64,000 nucleotides of DNA from Vibrio crassostreae (GTDB taxonomy: Bacteria; Pseudomonadota; Gammaproteobacteria; Enterobacterales; Vibrionaceae), in NCBI RefSeq assembly GCF_024347415.1, contig NZ_AP025477.1, forward strand, positions 620,001 through 684,000, given 5' to 3'. The position numbers and the translations under genes were made by a program. Below, one piece after another: positions 26,874 to 36,129 of the stretch. Position 1 is the first letter of the stretch; every line of letters begins with the position of its first letter. The notes beneath the pieces were generated by a model. The model was not told the origin of the DNA, did no database searches, and saw only the letters and a program-made list of their open reading frames with translations.

Positions 26874-27255
26874 TGAAGCCTCAAGGGTTTGTTACATTTG
26901 GTTACACTTGTCGAGTCGGGACTTTATCTGAATATCACTAGGGTTTTGTAAAAGCTGTGTCATGATTTTAGGGAACGACAGCATTAGATGGCGGTAAACA
27001 GCGCCTTTAATTTTCTTATTACAAAAGTTGATAAGTAATTGATGTAAAGATTAGTTTTGTGAATTTTTAGAGTTGAAGAGTTTTGATAACACTAGAAGTT
27101 GGGCAAATAGAGGTTAGAAAGATTTACGGCCCTCAGAATGAGAGCCGTAGACCGTTAATTTGCTGACTTAGTAGCTAGTGACTTAGAAGCTTAGTAAATT
27201 GGAAGCTTGGAACTTCAAAAGCTTAGAAGCACAATAAATCCTATAGTTAACGAAA
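26874..27255. other. gene-free interval between PBP2 and ABC-ATPase genes
   Basis: 382 bases. It must hold the PBP2 promoter (right to left). A hairpin ACGGCCCTC AGAAT GAGAGCCGT lies at about 27128-27150, a candidate terminator for the ABC-ATPase gene though its T-run is poor. Between 27170 and 27235 the motif (A)AGCTTAG or close variants recurs several times. I see no frame worth calling. Confidence 0.5.
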
Positions 27256-28911
27256 TCAGTTCGAAGGCTTGAACTGAGATTTACGCATACGGTTAAGAGC
27301 TGCCATCACATCTAATGTTCTTGGTTTCGCTAAATCACCGTAGTTAGGCATGTTAGCGTGCCATTCGTTTTCCAAAATAGCGTTGAACTCTTTCGCAGGG
27401 TTGTTTGACCAACCTGGAGTTTGTGCAAATTGGAACCAAGCCCAACCGATCGCGTTTACTTCAGACGGCGATTCTAATTGCTCAAGCGCAGAAAGGTCTG
27501 CGAACTCCTTACCAAAACGCAGTGACTCTTTGCCTTTCGCATTAACACGGAACTTACCGTCAGTAAGAATGTTCATGAGTGAAGCACGGTTCAATGAACG
27601 CGGCACAAACGTTTCTAAAGCCGTCTCGCATTCATTAGTACGCTGAGTAGGGTGCTGAGCAATAACGTCTTTTGCTTTTTCCGTCACATCTACCGCTTGG
27701 TAGTCGTGCATTTGAATCACAGTGTTCGCCACATCCAGGTAATCACCAGAGCCACCCATTACAACAATGGTAGAGATGTCCATCTCTTCACGAAGTTGGC
27801 CAATGCGGTCGACAAGTGGCGTGATTGGCTCATCGCCTTTTGACACTAGCGCTTGCATACGCTCATCACGAATCATGAAGTTAGTCGCTGACGTATCTTC
27901 ATCGATAAGTAGAGTTTGAACACCGGCTTCAATTGATTCTTGTAACCAAGCCGCTTGAGACGTAGAGCCAGATGCATCTTGTGTACTGAAATCAGACGTG
28001 TCTTTCTGCATAGGTAAATGGTTGATATAGTTTGACAGGTTCAAGCTGTGCACACATCGACCATCTTCAGCACGGATCTTCATCGTATCAATCGCAGTTA
28101 CGATGCCTTCACGACCGTCACCAGGAATGTGGTTGTAGATAGAACGTTCAACGGCGTTCAACAGAGTCGATTTACCATGAAAACCACCACCAACGATTAG
28201 CGTAATGCCTTTTGGAATACCTAGGCCAGTCACGTCACCTTGGTTTGGTGTGTTTAATGTAACGCTCAACGACTCTGGAGCTGCGAAAGGCACCGCGTCT
28301 TTCATCGGCAGGTCACAGTTACCCGCGATACGCGGTAGTACACTGCCGTTTGCAACGAACGCCGCTAGGTTATTTTCGTCCAATTGAGCACGCAGTGCTT
28401 CTTGGTCTTCAATCGTTTCACAGTGCTTAATCATTGCATCGATGTTCAACTCACGCTCAAGCGTTGCGCGACGAATAAACTTCGGTAAGTAGAAAGTGAT
28501 GATGTTGTTCGCTTTCTTAGCAAGAATGCTACGGCCATCAGCAGGTAGGTTGATACGGAAACGAATTTCGATACCGTGTTCTGTGAAAACAACGGCCGTA
28601 TTGTCTAATACTGTTTGGCCCGTCAGGGCGATAGACACGGTCGATTCTTGTTTCGCGAACTCAGAGAAGCTACGTGCGATAAAGTCACGAGCGGCTACTT
28701 GGTATTCATAAGATTTTTCTTTCAGCCAATCTAACCCGGTCAAAGACCACGCGCGCGTTGCACGAAAACGAGAAGCTGACGCGTATGGGTCACCTTGAAT
28801 GTGGTCGATGTGTAATTCAAAATCAGCAAAGTCGTATTGACCTTTAATTTGTTGATATGCACGGTAGTTTTGTTTTTCGAGCTTTTTAAGCTTTGCAGTC
28901 AACTGATCCAT
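27256..28911 (-). CDS. predicted ABC-class ATPase (ABC_ATPase/PF09818-like)
   Basis: 551 residues. Walker A is GGGFHGKST (about 239) and an acidic Walker-B-like LLIDEDTSATNFM (about 342) follows, with R-D-E-R nearby. This stand-alone soluble ATPase family is conserved across bacteria and lacks membrane partners; its role is unknown. Monocistronic, ATG preceded by CGTTATGG-type leader with weak ribosome site (AGGAATGCC region is on the complementary side, so translation strength is uncertain). Confidence 0.82.
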   Translation of the reverse strand: MDQLTAKLKKLEKQNYRAYQQIKGQYDFADFELHIDHIQGDPYASASRFRATRAWSLTGLDWLKEKSYEYQVAARDFIARSFSEFAKQESTVSIALTGQTVLDNTAVVFTEHGIEIRFRINLPADGRSILAKKANNIITFYLPKFIRRATLERELNIDAMIKHCETIEDQEALRAQLDENNLAAFVANGSVLPRIAGNCDLPMKDAVPFAAPESLSVTLNTPNQGDVTGLGIPKGITLIVGGGFHGKSTLLNAVERSIYNHIPGDGREGIVTAIDTMKIRAEDGRCVHSLNLSNYINHLPMQKDTSDFSTQDASGSTSQAAWLQESIEAGVQTLLIDEDTSATNFMIRDERMQALVSKGDEPITPLVDRIGQLREEMDISTIVVMGGSGDYLDVANTVIQMHDYQAVDVTEKAKDVIAQHPTQRTNECETALETFVPRSLNRASLMNILTDGKFRVNAKGKESLRFGKEFADLSALEQLESPSEVNAIGWAWFQFAQTPGWSNNPAKEFNAILENEWHANMPNYGDLAKPRTLDVMAALNRMRKSQFKPSN

Positions 28912-28948
28912 AACGAGGAATGCCTATATAAGGGGAAAGATAAAAACA

Positions 28949-28980
28949 GAAAGGCGGCGATTATAAAAATCACCACCTTT
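28949..28980 (-). terminator. terminator of the EAL-domain gene
   Basis: On the reverse strand AAAGGTGGTGATT ... AATCGCCGCCTTT folds into a continuous helix using two G-U pairs, followed by CTGTTTTTATC. As DNA the two arms differ at two positions, which suits RNA pairing on the reverse strand only. Confidence 0.7.
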
Positions 28981-29031
28981 AGAGTAAAGAGAAAGTAGGC
29001 CTAAATCCAAAACTAACTGCTCTTTTTCGCT

Positions 29032-30939
29032 TTAAGCGTAGCGAGTTGTCCCCAAATAGTTTTGATTGATTAAGCTGTGTTCGAATTCTTGGCTCGGCAT
29101 TGGCCTTCCGTAAAGGTAGCCTTGGCCCACATCGCAGCCTTCATTAATAATAAATTGCTCCTGAACCTCAGATTCTATGCCTTCAATCGTGACTTTTAGG
29201 TCGAGCTTTTTCGCAATTTGAACAATAGAACGAACAATTTCCGAGTCTTCGTGTGAGTTGAGCATTTGGTCGACAAAGCTCTTATCAATCTTAATGGTAT
29301 CAAATGGGAATTTCTTGAGGTAACTGAAAGAAGCGTAGCCCGTGCCAAAGTCATCCAGTGACAATGTAACGCCAATATCATGCAGAGATTCTAAGGTATT
29401 CTTGGCAACCACTTCATCTGCAATCAGGCCGCTCTCCGTGACTTCAAGTTCTAAGCAACGAGGTTCTAGATGGTAGGTTTCGAGTAGATGAACCACTTGT
29501 TCCGCAAAGTGCACGTTCTTAAGTTGAATCGCAGACACATTCACGGCCATTTTGAAATCGTCAACGTATTCAGACCACTCTTTGGCTTTTTCAATCGCAT
29601 TGCGAAGAACAAAGCTACCCACTTCGAAAATCAAACCGTTTTGCTCAGCCATATGTATCAAGGTTTCGTTAGAAATGTCACCCAAAACAGGATGTCGCCA
29701 ACGGAGCAAAGCTTCTGCACCAACCCAGCGATGCGTCAGCGGGCATACCTTGGGTTGAAAGTAGAGCATAAGGTCATCATTGCGAACGGCTTGAAGCAAA
29801 TAGCCTTCGATCTTATTAATATGGGTTTGTTCTTCGGTATGAGATTGAGAGTAGTAAGCGAACTTTTGTCCTGAATCTTTACAGGCTAACATCGCTTCAG
29901 AAGATTTTTGCAGAATGCGTTCCGCATCATCTTCGTCGTTCGTAACTGCAATCCCAATAAAGGCGTGCAAATGCACTTTGTCACTTTCGATATCAAATTC
30001 TGAATGGCCAACTTTAACTAGCGTCTGGCAAAGTTCTTCTAGGCGATGGTCTAAATCTTTAACGCTAAACGCCAACACGAGGTCAACTGAAGTAGGGCGT
30101 GCTGTTAACACTTCTATATCAGAGATACTGTCGATGCGTTGTCGGTATTCAACAAGTACTTGGTCTAACGCACTATAGCCGTATCGAGCTTGTATGCGTC
30201 TGCCGTTGGTAAAACCAATATGAACGACTGCAAATGAGCTGTCTGTTAGCCTTCTTTGTGACAGTAGCTTGTGGTTCAAGCGAGATTCAAATGCGGTTCG
30301 GTTTAAAAAGCCTGTACCGAGATCGTGATTCTTTTGGAAATTGATCTTTTGCTCTGCTGCTTTTCGCTTATCAATCTCTTGATTTAATGAATAATTAAGA
30401 CTCGCAAGGTCTTTAGTCCGAGTGTAAACACGGTTTTTCAAGTCTCTATTCATTTGAGTGAGCTTAGCATGCTGAAACAGGGTTTTAAGCTGGGACTCTA
30501 TCGAGGTGCGAAAGCTCTGTAAAAGCTTGATATAGGTGGGAGTGTAGTGGTTTTCTTTTGAATCTAAAATGCAGATGGTGCCAAATAATTCGCCATTCGG
30601 CCAAAGCAGCGGAATACCACAGTAAGAGACTAAGCCGAGCTTGATATCTGGATTGTTTTCCCAGTCAGGATCGGCGAGGGCATTGGGTACAACAAGTTGT
30701 TGTTGAGACTCCATCACCGTTTCACAGTAAAGCCCATTACCTAAGGTTTCAGAGTCACCTTTGTTGTAAGGGTTATTTTCACTACGGCTGGTTGAGAAAA
30801 CTTCAATATAGTTGGCGTGAACACGCATGATAAGTGCGGCGGGCACTTGAGTGATTTGAGCCAAGAGGTCAACAATGTTCTGCCAACCTGACTCCATATC
30901 GTCTGGAATATCTAAGTCTATCGTTTTTATTTTCTTCAT
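29032..30939 (-). CDS. GAF - degenerate GGDEF - EAL protein, probable c-di-GMP phosphodiesterase
   Basis: 635 residues from the ATG at 30939 (GGAG upstream; the frame extends to a TTG at 30954). GAF domain about 10-160, a coiled linker, then a GGDEF-like domain (about 200-340) whose signature position reads ARPTSVDL, so cyclase activity is lost. The EAL domain is intact: EALLRW, NVSAIQL, ELEVTESGL, DDFGTGYASFSYLKKFP, IEGIES and QGYLYGRPMP carry the metal and catalytic acids. It should hydrolyse c-di-GMP, gated by the GAF ligand (unknown). No membrane helix, so cytoplasmic. Confidence 0.88.
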   Translation of the reverse strand: MKKIKTIDLDIPDDMESGWQNIVDLLAQITQVPAALIMRVHANYIEVFSTSRSENNPYNKGDSETLGNGLYCETVMESQQQLVVPNALADPDWENNPDIKLGLVSYCGIPLLWPNGELFGTICILDSKENHYTPTYIKLLQSFRTSIESQLKTLFQHAKLTQMNRDLKNRVYTRTKDLASLNYSLNQEIDKRKAAEQKINFQKNHDLGTGFLNRTAFESRLNHKLLSQRRLTDSSFAVVHIGFTNGRRIQARYGYSALDQVLVEYRQRIDSISDIEVLTARPTSVDLVLAFSVKDLDHRLEELCQTLVKVGHSEFDIESDKVHLHAFIGIAVTNDEDDAERILQKSSEAMLACKDSGQKFAYYSQSHTEEQTHINKIEGYLLQAVRNDDLMLYFQPKVCPLTHRWVGAEALLRWRHPVLGDISNETLIHMAEQNGLIFEVGSFVLRNAIEKAKEWSEYVDDFKMAVNVSAIQLKNVHFAEQVVHLLETYHLEPRCLELEVTESGLIADEVVAKNTLESLHDIGVTLSLDDFGTGYASFSYLKKFPFDTIKIDKSFVDQMLNSHEDSEIVRSIVQIAKKLDLKVTIEGIESEVQEQFIINEGCDVGQGYLYGRPMPSQEFEHSLINQNYLGTTRYA

Positions 30940-31046
30940 ATGACTCCGAGTCAATTATGCTAAATGCATCAACACATCCTGTGTTAATTATGATGAACCA
31001 AATAAACTATGAACCTTACGTTAATTAAGTATAAGAAATGTTGCAC

Positions 31047-31079
31047 GAAAAAACCTCCGCAATTTTGCAGAGGTTTTCA
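31047..31079. terminator. terminator downstream of fabV
   Basis: AAAACCTCCGCA ATT TTGCAGAGGTTTT, symmetrical stem with A/T runs, between the fabV stop and the EAL gene promoter. Confidence 0.82.
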
Positions 31080-31117
31080 AATGTGAATCTGGGTCTCAGT
31101 AATGAGATAAGTTTCGA

Positions 31118-32317
31118 TTAAGGCTTTAATTCTATAAAATCTTCAGTATTAAGTTTCTGATTATAGTCTACCGAAGGTTGAGCAAACCCATTTAACTGCA
31201 GAAACTCCTCTTTAAACCCTTGGTAATCGCCTAACATTTTGAAGTTGTTCTCATCCATCTTTTCTAACAGCTCTGTGACGTGTGCTTGGGTTTCAGGGTC
31301 TAATTCCCAGTCATCCATACGAATCAGACGTTCACCATCAAGTGGCACTTTGGTTTGTCCATACAGTTTGCAGCTAAACAAGCGCTGCATCTGTTCAATA
31401 CAACCTTCGTGGGTCTCTTTCTCTTTCATAACTTTGTACAAAGCAAGTAGATAAGGGCTGAGTCCCGGGATGAAAACGCTCGCTTTAGTGACTAGGGCTT
31501 TACAGACAGTCGCGTAAGCGTTGCCATCAAAGTTAGCTAACTCTAAGTTAAGTGCGTGGCTGGTTTGGTGAAGGTCGATCTTAGCTCGCCCCAATGTCCC
31601 GTCTAAATAGATAGGGTGTGTGACTTCTGGACCAACATAAGAAAACGCGATTGTCTTACAACCCGGGGCGATAGATTCAGCGTTGATAAGCTCATCTATC
31701 CATTGTTCCCAATCTTCGCCGCCCATCACTTTGAGTGTGCTTTCGGCTTCTTCTTCCGTTGCAGCATCAAGTGTGTTGGTCACCCAATTGTCGTGCTCCA
31801 GAGAAATCGTCGCGCCAGTTACGCTTTCACCAATAGGCTTGATGGCAGAGCGCCAAAACTCATCGGAATCTGGTTTAGGACGAACGCCCGCAGCCAAGCT
31901 ATAGATAATCAGGTCCACTTCACCTTCAAAGTAGGTTTCAATGGCTTCAACAACTTGTGAACGTGTTTCTTGCGAAAATGCATCGCCAACGATATTGATA
32001 GCAGTGCATTGCTCTCGTTCTGCTTCTTTTTTGAAGTAGATGTTGTTGTACCAACCAGCACTACCTAGGGATTTTTCGTTTGGACCGCGCTCGAATGAGA
32101 CGCCGATAGTGTCAGCTTTTGCGCCGCCAAAGGTAAGGGCAATACGAGCGGCAAGGCCAAAGCCTGAGGAAGCGCCGATAATCAGTACGCGTTTAGGGCC
32201 ATCTTTGATTTGCGGCGCACTCTTAACAAACTTGATTTGTTGCTTTACGGCTTCTTGACAGCCAATAGGGTGAGCGCTTTTGGCTACCACACCCTTGATA
32301 ACAGGTTCGATCAGCAT
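31118..32317 (-). CDS. fabV: FabV-type enoyl-ACP/trans-2-enoyl-CoA reductase
   Basis: 399 residues. A Rossmann NAD-binding loop (VLIIGASSGFGLAARIA, about 44-60) and the FabV-specific active site Tyr-x8-Lys (YLDGTLGRAK, about 237-246). It catalyses the last reduction in fatty acid elongation and is naturally triclosan resistant. The sequence differs clearly from the V. cholerae FabV I remember (for example MLIEPVIKGVVAKSAHPIG at the start), so this may be a second, divergent FabV; the canonical copy would lie elsewhere. Monocistronic. Confidence 0.88.
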   Translation of the reverse strand: MLIEPVIKGVVAKSAHPIGCQEAVKQQIKFVKSAPQIKDGPKRVLIIGASSGFGLAARIALTFGGAKADTIGVSFERGPNEKSLGSAGWYNNIYFKKEAEREQCTAINIVGDAFSQETRSQVVEAIETYFEGEVDLIIYSLAAGVRPKPDSDEFWRSAIKPIGESVTGATISLEHDNWVTNTLDAATEEEAESTLKVMGGEDWEQWIDELINAESIAPGCKTIAFSYVGPEVTHPIYLDGTLGRAKIDLHQTSHALNLELANFDGNAYATVCKALVTKASVFIPGLSPYLLALYKVMKEKETHEGCIEQMQRLFSCKLYGQTKVPLDGERLIRMDDWELDPETQAHVTELLEKMDENNFKMLGDYQGFKEEFLQLNGFAQPSVDYNQKLNTEDFIELKP

Positions 32318-32398
32318 AAATAACCTTACAGTTAACGGTGATATGCACTCAGGCTAACGTAAAGCTGTGTAAAATTTATTGAGCTAGACCATTAAAAC

Positions 32399-33016
32399 TT
32401 AAAGATACTGATATAATTCTTCGGCGACGAATTCAGCAATCCAAGGTTGAGCTTCTGGTTTTGGATGCAGTCCATCGTTCATCATCCACTCAGGTTTAAG
32501 GATGATGTGCTCAAGGAAAAATGGCAAAAGTGGCACGTTTTGTTGATCAGCAAGCGCTGCAAAAACGTATTCAAACTGCTGGTTGTAACGCTTTCCGTAA
32601 TTCGGTGGGATTCTAATCTGCATCATTATAGGTTTCGCGCCCGCAGCTTTTATCTGCTCAATGATTTGATCTAGATTTGCAGACATCAGCTTCGGTGGGA
32701 ATCCACGAAGTCCATCATTCGCACCAAGTTCAATAAGAACAGTGTCTGGAGCGTGTTCTTCAAGCAATTGTGGTAGGCGAGCCAAACCATTGCCAGTTGT
32801 GTCACCCGAAATACTTCCGTTAACCACGGTGACTGTTTTGTGATGCTTTGCTAATGCGTCTGGTAACAGGCTTGGCCAACTCTGTTTGATGTCCATGTTG
32901 TAACCAGCACTCAAGCTATCACCAAGGACCAGTAGCTTAGAATCTAACTCGGTATCTTGAGCCAAAGAAGCGGTTGAAAATAAAATAAAGAATAAAAAGG
33001 AAATTAGTCGAGTCAT
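32399..33016 (-). CDS. tesA: TesA: periplasmic acyl-CoA thioesterase I / protease I / lysophospholipase L1
   Basis: 205 residues from the ATG at 33016. A signal peptide (LISFLFFILFSTASLAQ) precedes the SGNH-hydrolase blocks: GDSLSAGYN (nucleophile Ser), NGSISGDTTGNG, ELGANDGLRG and DGLHPKPEAQ (catalytic Asp-x-x-His). Hydrolyses acyl-CoA and lysophospholipids in the periplasm. Its start codon overlaps that of the divergent ybbA by two bases; the same divergent tesA-ybbA arrangement is known in E. coli. A start at 33031 is possible. Confidence 0.92.
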   Translation of the reverse strand: MTRLISFLFFILFSTASLAQDTELDSKLLVLGDSLSAGYNMDIKQSWPSLLPDALAKHHKTVTVVNGSISGDTTGNGLARLPQLLEEHAPDTVLIELGANDGLRGFPPKLMSANLDQIIEQIKAAGAKPIMMQIRIPPNYGKRYNQQFEYVFAALADQQNVPLLPFFLEHIILKPEWMMNDGLHPKPEAQPWIAEFVAEELYQYL

Positions 33017-33689
33017 GCATACATCCATCATTAAAGCAGAAGCTGTTTCGAAGACAGTGTCTACTAATCAAGAACATTTAACAATCCTAGAGCACGTCGA
33101 TATCGATATTCGTGAAGGCGAAACCGTCGCGATTGTCGGCACGTCTGGTGCAGGTAAGTCGACCCTAATGACGCTGCTAGCTGGTCTTGACGTACCAACG
33201 AAAGGTGAAATCAGTTTATTAGGGCAGCCACTTTCACAGCTTGATGATGAGGCAAGGGCTAAGATCCGCAGTGAATCGGTTGGGTTTGTATTTCAAAGCT
33301 TCTTATTAATCCCAAGCCTTTCTGCACTACAAAATGTCACGCTGCCTTGTTTGTTGAAAGGAGAAAACGAAGACATCGAACGCGCGACTGCTTTGCTTGA
33401 ATCCGTAGGCTTGAAAGACAGGCTTGATCACTTGCCGTCCCAATTATCTGGTGGTGAGCAACAAAGGGTCGCGTTGGCGCGCGCATTTATGATCAAGCCA
33501 AGAATCCTTTTTGCTGATGAACCCACAGGTAACCTAGACCAGCAAACGGCTGCCAAGATTGTTGAGTTGTTGTTTGAATTGAACTCATCTCACGGCACCA
33601 CGTTGGTTTTGGTGACACACGATCCTAAGCTTGCACAACGTTGCCAAAGAACACTTAAGATGCATGTCGGTCAGATAGAGGAAGTCTAA
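33015..33689 (+). CDS. ybbA: YbbA-family ABC transporter ATP-binding protein
   Basis: 224 residues with Walker [10 protein letters not shown] (about 43), Q-loop (FVFQS), signature [14 protein letters not shown], Walker [13 protein letters not shown] and switch THD. It belongs to the LolD/MacB-type class and pairs with the FtsX-like permease encoded 2 bases downstream. The transported lipid or mechanochemical substrate is unknown, although the conserved linkage to tesA hints at lipid or envelope work. Confidence 0.92.
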   Translation: MHTSIIKAEAVSKTVSTNQEHLTILEHVDIDIREGETVAIVGTSGAGKSTLMTLLAGLDVPTKGEISLLGQPLSQLDDEARAKIRSESVGFVFQSFLLIPSLSALQNVTLPCLLKGENEDIERATALLESVGLKDRLDHLPSQLSGGEQQRVALARAFMIKPRILFADEPTGNLDQQTAAKIVELLFELNSSHGTTLVLVTHDPKLAQRCQRTLKMHVGQIEEV

Positions 33690-33690
33690 A

Positions 33691-36129
33691 TTGAATTCAT
33701 CAAACGGACTGAATAAACGCCTTTTTTCATGGAGTATTGAAGAGATTCGACACGGTCAGTTGTGGCCAGTTTCAATCGCTTTAACGCTTATTATTGCTTG
33801 TGTGTTTGCATTGTCGGCGTTGGCAGAACGTATGGAGCAGGTAATTGTTAAGCAGGGCAAAGATGCACTTACTGCCGATAGCGTGTTCATATCAGCAAAC
33901 CCAATTCCGCAACCCTTGTTAGACCTCACTCAAGTTGAGCAACTAGAAAGCTCCCAACTAACCCGTTTTTCAACCATGGCATTCAGTGACAACTCGATGC
34001 AGTTAGTGACGGTGAAAGCGGTTGAAAGTAATTACCCATTACGTGGCGAAATGATCTTAGAGGGCGTTGATAAAGCATTAAGTAACCATGTTGAGCCGGG
34101 TGAACTTTGGCTAGACGAGCGTATATTTGCGCAGTTAGAAGTAGACATTGGTGACAATGTCACTATTGGCGATGCCGATTTAACGATAACAGGGCGTATC
34201 ACTCAAGAACCGGGCTTGAGCTTTAACCCATTCCAGCAAATGCCAGCTGTATTGATACACAAAAGCGATATCGATGCGACTGGTGCCATTCAACCGGGAA
34301 GCCGTGTGAGTTTCAGGCTGTTCTTGAACGGTGATGATTCAAAACTGAAAGCCGCGCAAGACAGCGTAGAATTAACCCCGAGTGACCGCTGGCGTACTCA
34401 AGATTCTGCGAGCCGTACTAACGACATGTTCGAAAGCACGACTCAATATCTTTCGCTAACCGTTGCTATCGTTGTGATCATGGCTGCGACCACTTTGGTA
34501 CTCACGTGCCAACATTATGTGGCGAGTCGTCGTAAAACCATCGCGATGCTTAAGAGTTTAGGTGCAAGCAAGCAGTGGATCGTTAAATGGTTGTCTGTAC
34601 AGGTCTCTCTGTTAGTGGTTATCGGTGCAGTACTGGGAATTACCATAGGTATCGGCTTAGAGTTTTTGCTTCGTATACCTCTGGGTGACTTATTACCAAC
34701 GCCGCTTCCTAGCTATGGTATTGAACCTGCTATCTTGGCGATTTTATCAAGTATCTTAATTGGTGTTCCTGCTCTTGGTATCCCGTTAATTGGCTTGGTC
34801 AACACCTCAGCAATCAGTGTTATTCAATCAAGTCACCAGTCAAATGAAAGCTATAAGAAATACTTGTTGTTACTGGTACCGATTATTCCAATGATGCTGA
34901 TGTATGGCGACAATCTATTGGTATGGATAGTTCTAGCTGGTATCGCTTGCCTGTTCTTAGTACTCGCAATTGTGAGTACGCTTGTTTTGCGCTTAGTTGG
35001 TAAGCTGCCGACGTCGACATCTATGCGTTTGGCACTAAGCCGAATTAATCGCACACCATTAGCAACTGGAATTCAATTTGGCTCTTTGGCACTGTCACTG
35101 ATGTTGTTGTCTATCATCTGGTTGGTCAGAAGTGATTTACTGTCAGATTGGCAACAAACCTTGCCCGAGAACGCGCCCAATGCGTTTGCACTTAACATTG
35201 CAAGCTATGAAAAAGACAGTTATCTCGAGACGATTGATGCAAACCAAGTAGAGCGTACTCAGGCGTTTCCAATTATCCGAGGAAGATTGACGACTATCAA
35301 CGGTGTTGAAGCGTCGGAATACAGCGATACCTCAGGAGAAACAGACGCACTAAGTCGCGAGATCAACTTCACTTGGGGAGATAGCTTACCTGAGTACAAT
35401 GAAGTGTTAGAAGGCAGTTGGACCCAGGAGCATGGCGTATCGGTGGAATCGGATGTCGCGGAGCAGTTGGGTCTAAAGATTGGCGATGAGCTTTCGTTCA
35501 CAATCAACAGCCAGAATGTCTCTGCCCAGGTGAATAGCATCCGTAAAGTCGAGTGGCGTGAAATGAAGCCGAACTTCTATTTCATCTTTACTCCAGATGT
35601 CTTGAGTTCAATTCCTTCTACTTGGCTAGTGAGCTTCAGATTAGAAGAACAACATAATCAAATGCTCAACGAACTCTCTCGCAATCACCCAACCGTGAGT
35701 TTGATGGATATTCGTAAGATGGGTAGCAAGATACAAGAACTGCTCAAACAGATTGTTTGGTCGATTACTGTACTTGCGGCGTTAGGTGTGGTGGCGGGGC
35801 TGTTGCTTATCTTCACTCTATTACGATTAAGCTTATCTCAAAGACAACAAGAGATACGCTTGTATCGAACATTAGGCGCGAGTAAGAAGCGAATTCTCAA
35901 TACTATTTGGTGTGAGTACGGGTTAATGGCGTTAGTCGCAGGCTCAATTGCAGCACTCGGTTCTGAGCTCAGCGTAGCAGGCGTTATGAACTTTGGCTTT
36001 GAGTTACAACCTTCACTTCACCCGATGCTGTGGATAGCGCTACCTGTGCTAACGTTCATCACATTGGCCGCGGTAGTGAATAGCTTAATCAAACGCTTGT
36101 TGGCACCAGTAAACAAGGATTTTGGTTAG
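33691..36129 (+). CDS. ybbP: YbbP-family FtsX-like permease
   Basis: 812 residues; a first membrane helix (about 24-44), a large periplasmic domain, then two FtsX/MacB-type blocks of helices (about 255-480 and 690-800), the ten-helix layout of YbbP. It starts with TTG at 33691 directly after the ybbA stop, ribosome site GAGGAAG inside ybbA, so translation is coupled. Forms the ABC complex with YbbA. A perfect matS site lies within its coding sequence at 34151. Confidence 0.9.
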   Translation: MNSSNGLNKRLFSWSIEEIRHGQLWPVSIALTLIIACVFALSALAERMEQVIVKQGKDALTADSVFISANPIPQPLLDLTQVEQLESSQLTRFSTMAFSDNSMQLVTVKAVESNYPLRGEMILEGVDKALSNHVEPGELWLDERIFAQLEVDIGDNVTIGDADLTITGRITQEPGLSFNPFQQMPAVLIHKSDIDATGAIQPGSRVSFRLFLNGDDSKLKAAQDSVELTPSDRWRTQDSASRTNDMFESTTQYLSLTVAIVVIMAATTLVLTCQHYVASRRKTIAMLKSLGASKQWIVKWLSVQVSLLVVIGAVLGITIGIGLEFLLRIPLGDLLPTPLPSYGIEPAILAILSSILIGVPALGIPLIGLVNTSAISVIQSSHQSNESYKKYLLLLVPIIPMMLMYGDNLLVWIVLAGIACLFLVLAIVSTLVLRLVGKLPTSTSMRLALSRINRTPLATGIQFGSLALSLMLLSIIWLVRSDLLSDWQQTLPENAPNAFALNIASYEKDSYLETIDANQVERTQAFPIIRGRLTTINGVEASEYSDTSGETDALSREINFTWGDSLPEYNEVLEGSWTQEHGVSVESDVAEQLGLKIGDELSFTINSQNVSAQVNSIRKVEWREMKPNFYFIFTPDVLSSIPSTWLVSFRLEEQHNQMLNELSRNHPTVSLMDIRKMGSKIQELLKQIVWSITVLAALGVVAGLLLIFTLLRLSLSQRQQEIRLYRTLGASKKRILNTIWCEYGLMALVAGSIAALGSELSVAGVMNFGFELQPSLHPMLWIALPVLTFITLAAVVNSLIKRLLAPVNKDFG
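34151..34163. promoter_or_regulatory. matS site (MatP binding, Ter macrodomain)
   Basis: GTGACAATGTCAC matches the matS consensus GTGAC-RNY-GTCAC exactly and is palindromic except at the centre. MatP condenses the terminus region of enterobacterial and Vibrio chromosomes. With an identical second site 3.9 kb away and a dif-like site 24 kb away, this indicates the terminus macrodomain. Confidence 0.75.

Noticed and set aside
26874..27255. Small RNA in the PBP2-ABC ATPase gap
   Set aside because: Only one imperfect hairpin and weak AAGCTTAG repeats; no promoter-plus-terminator pair that would support a discrete RNA.
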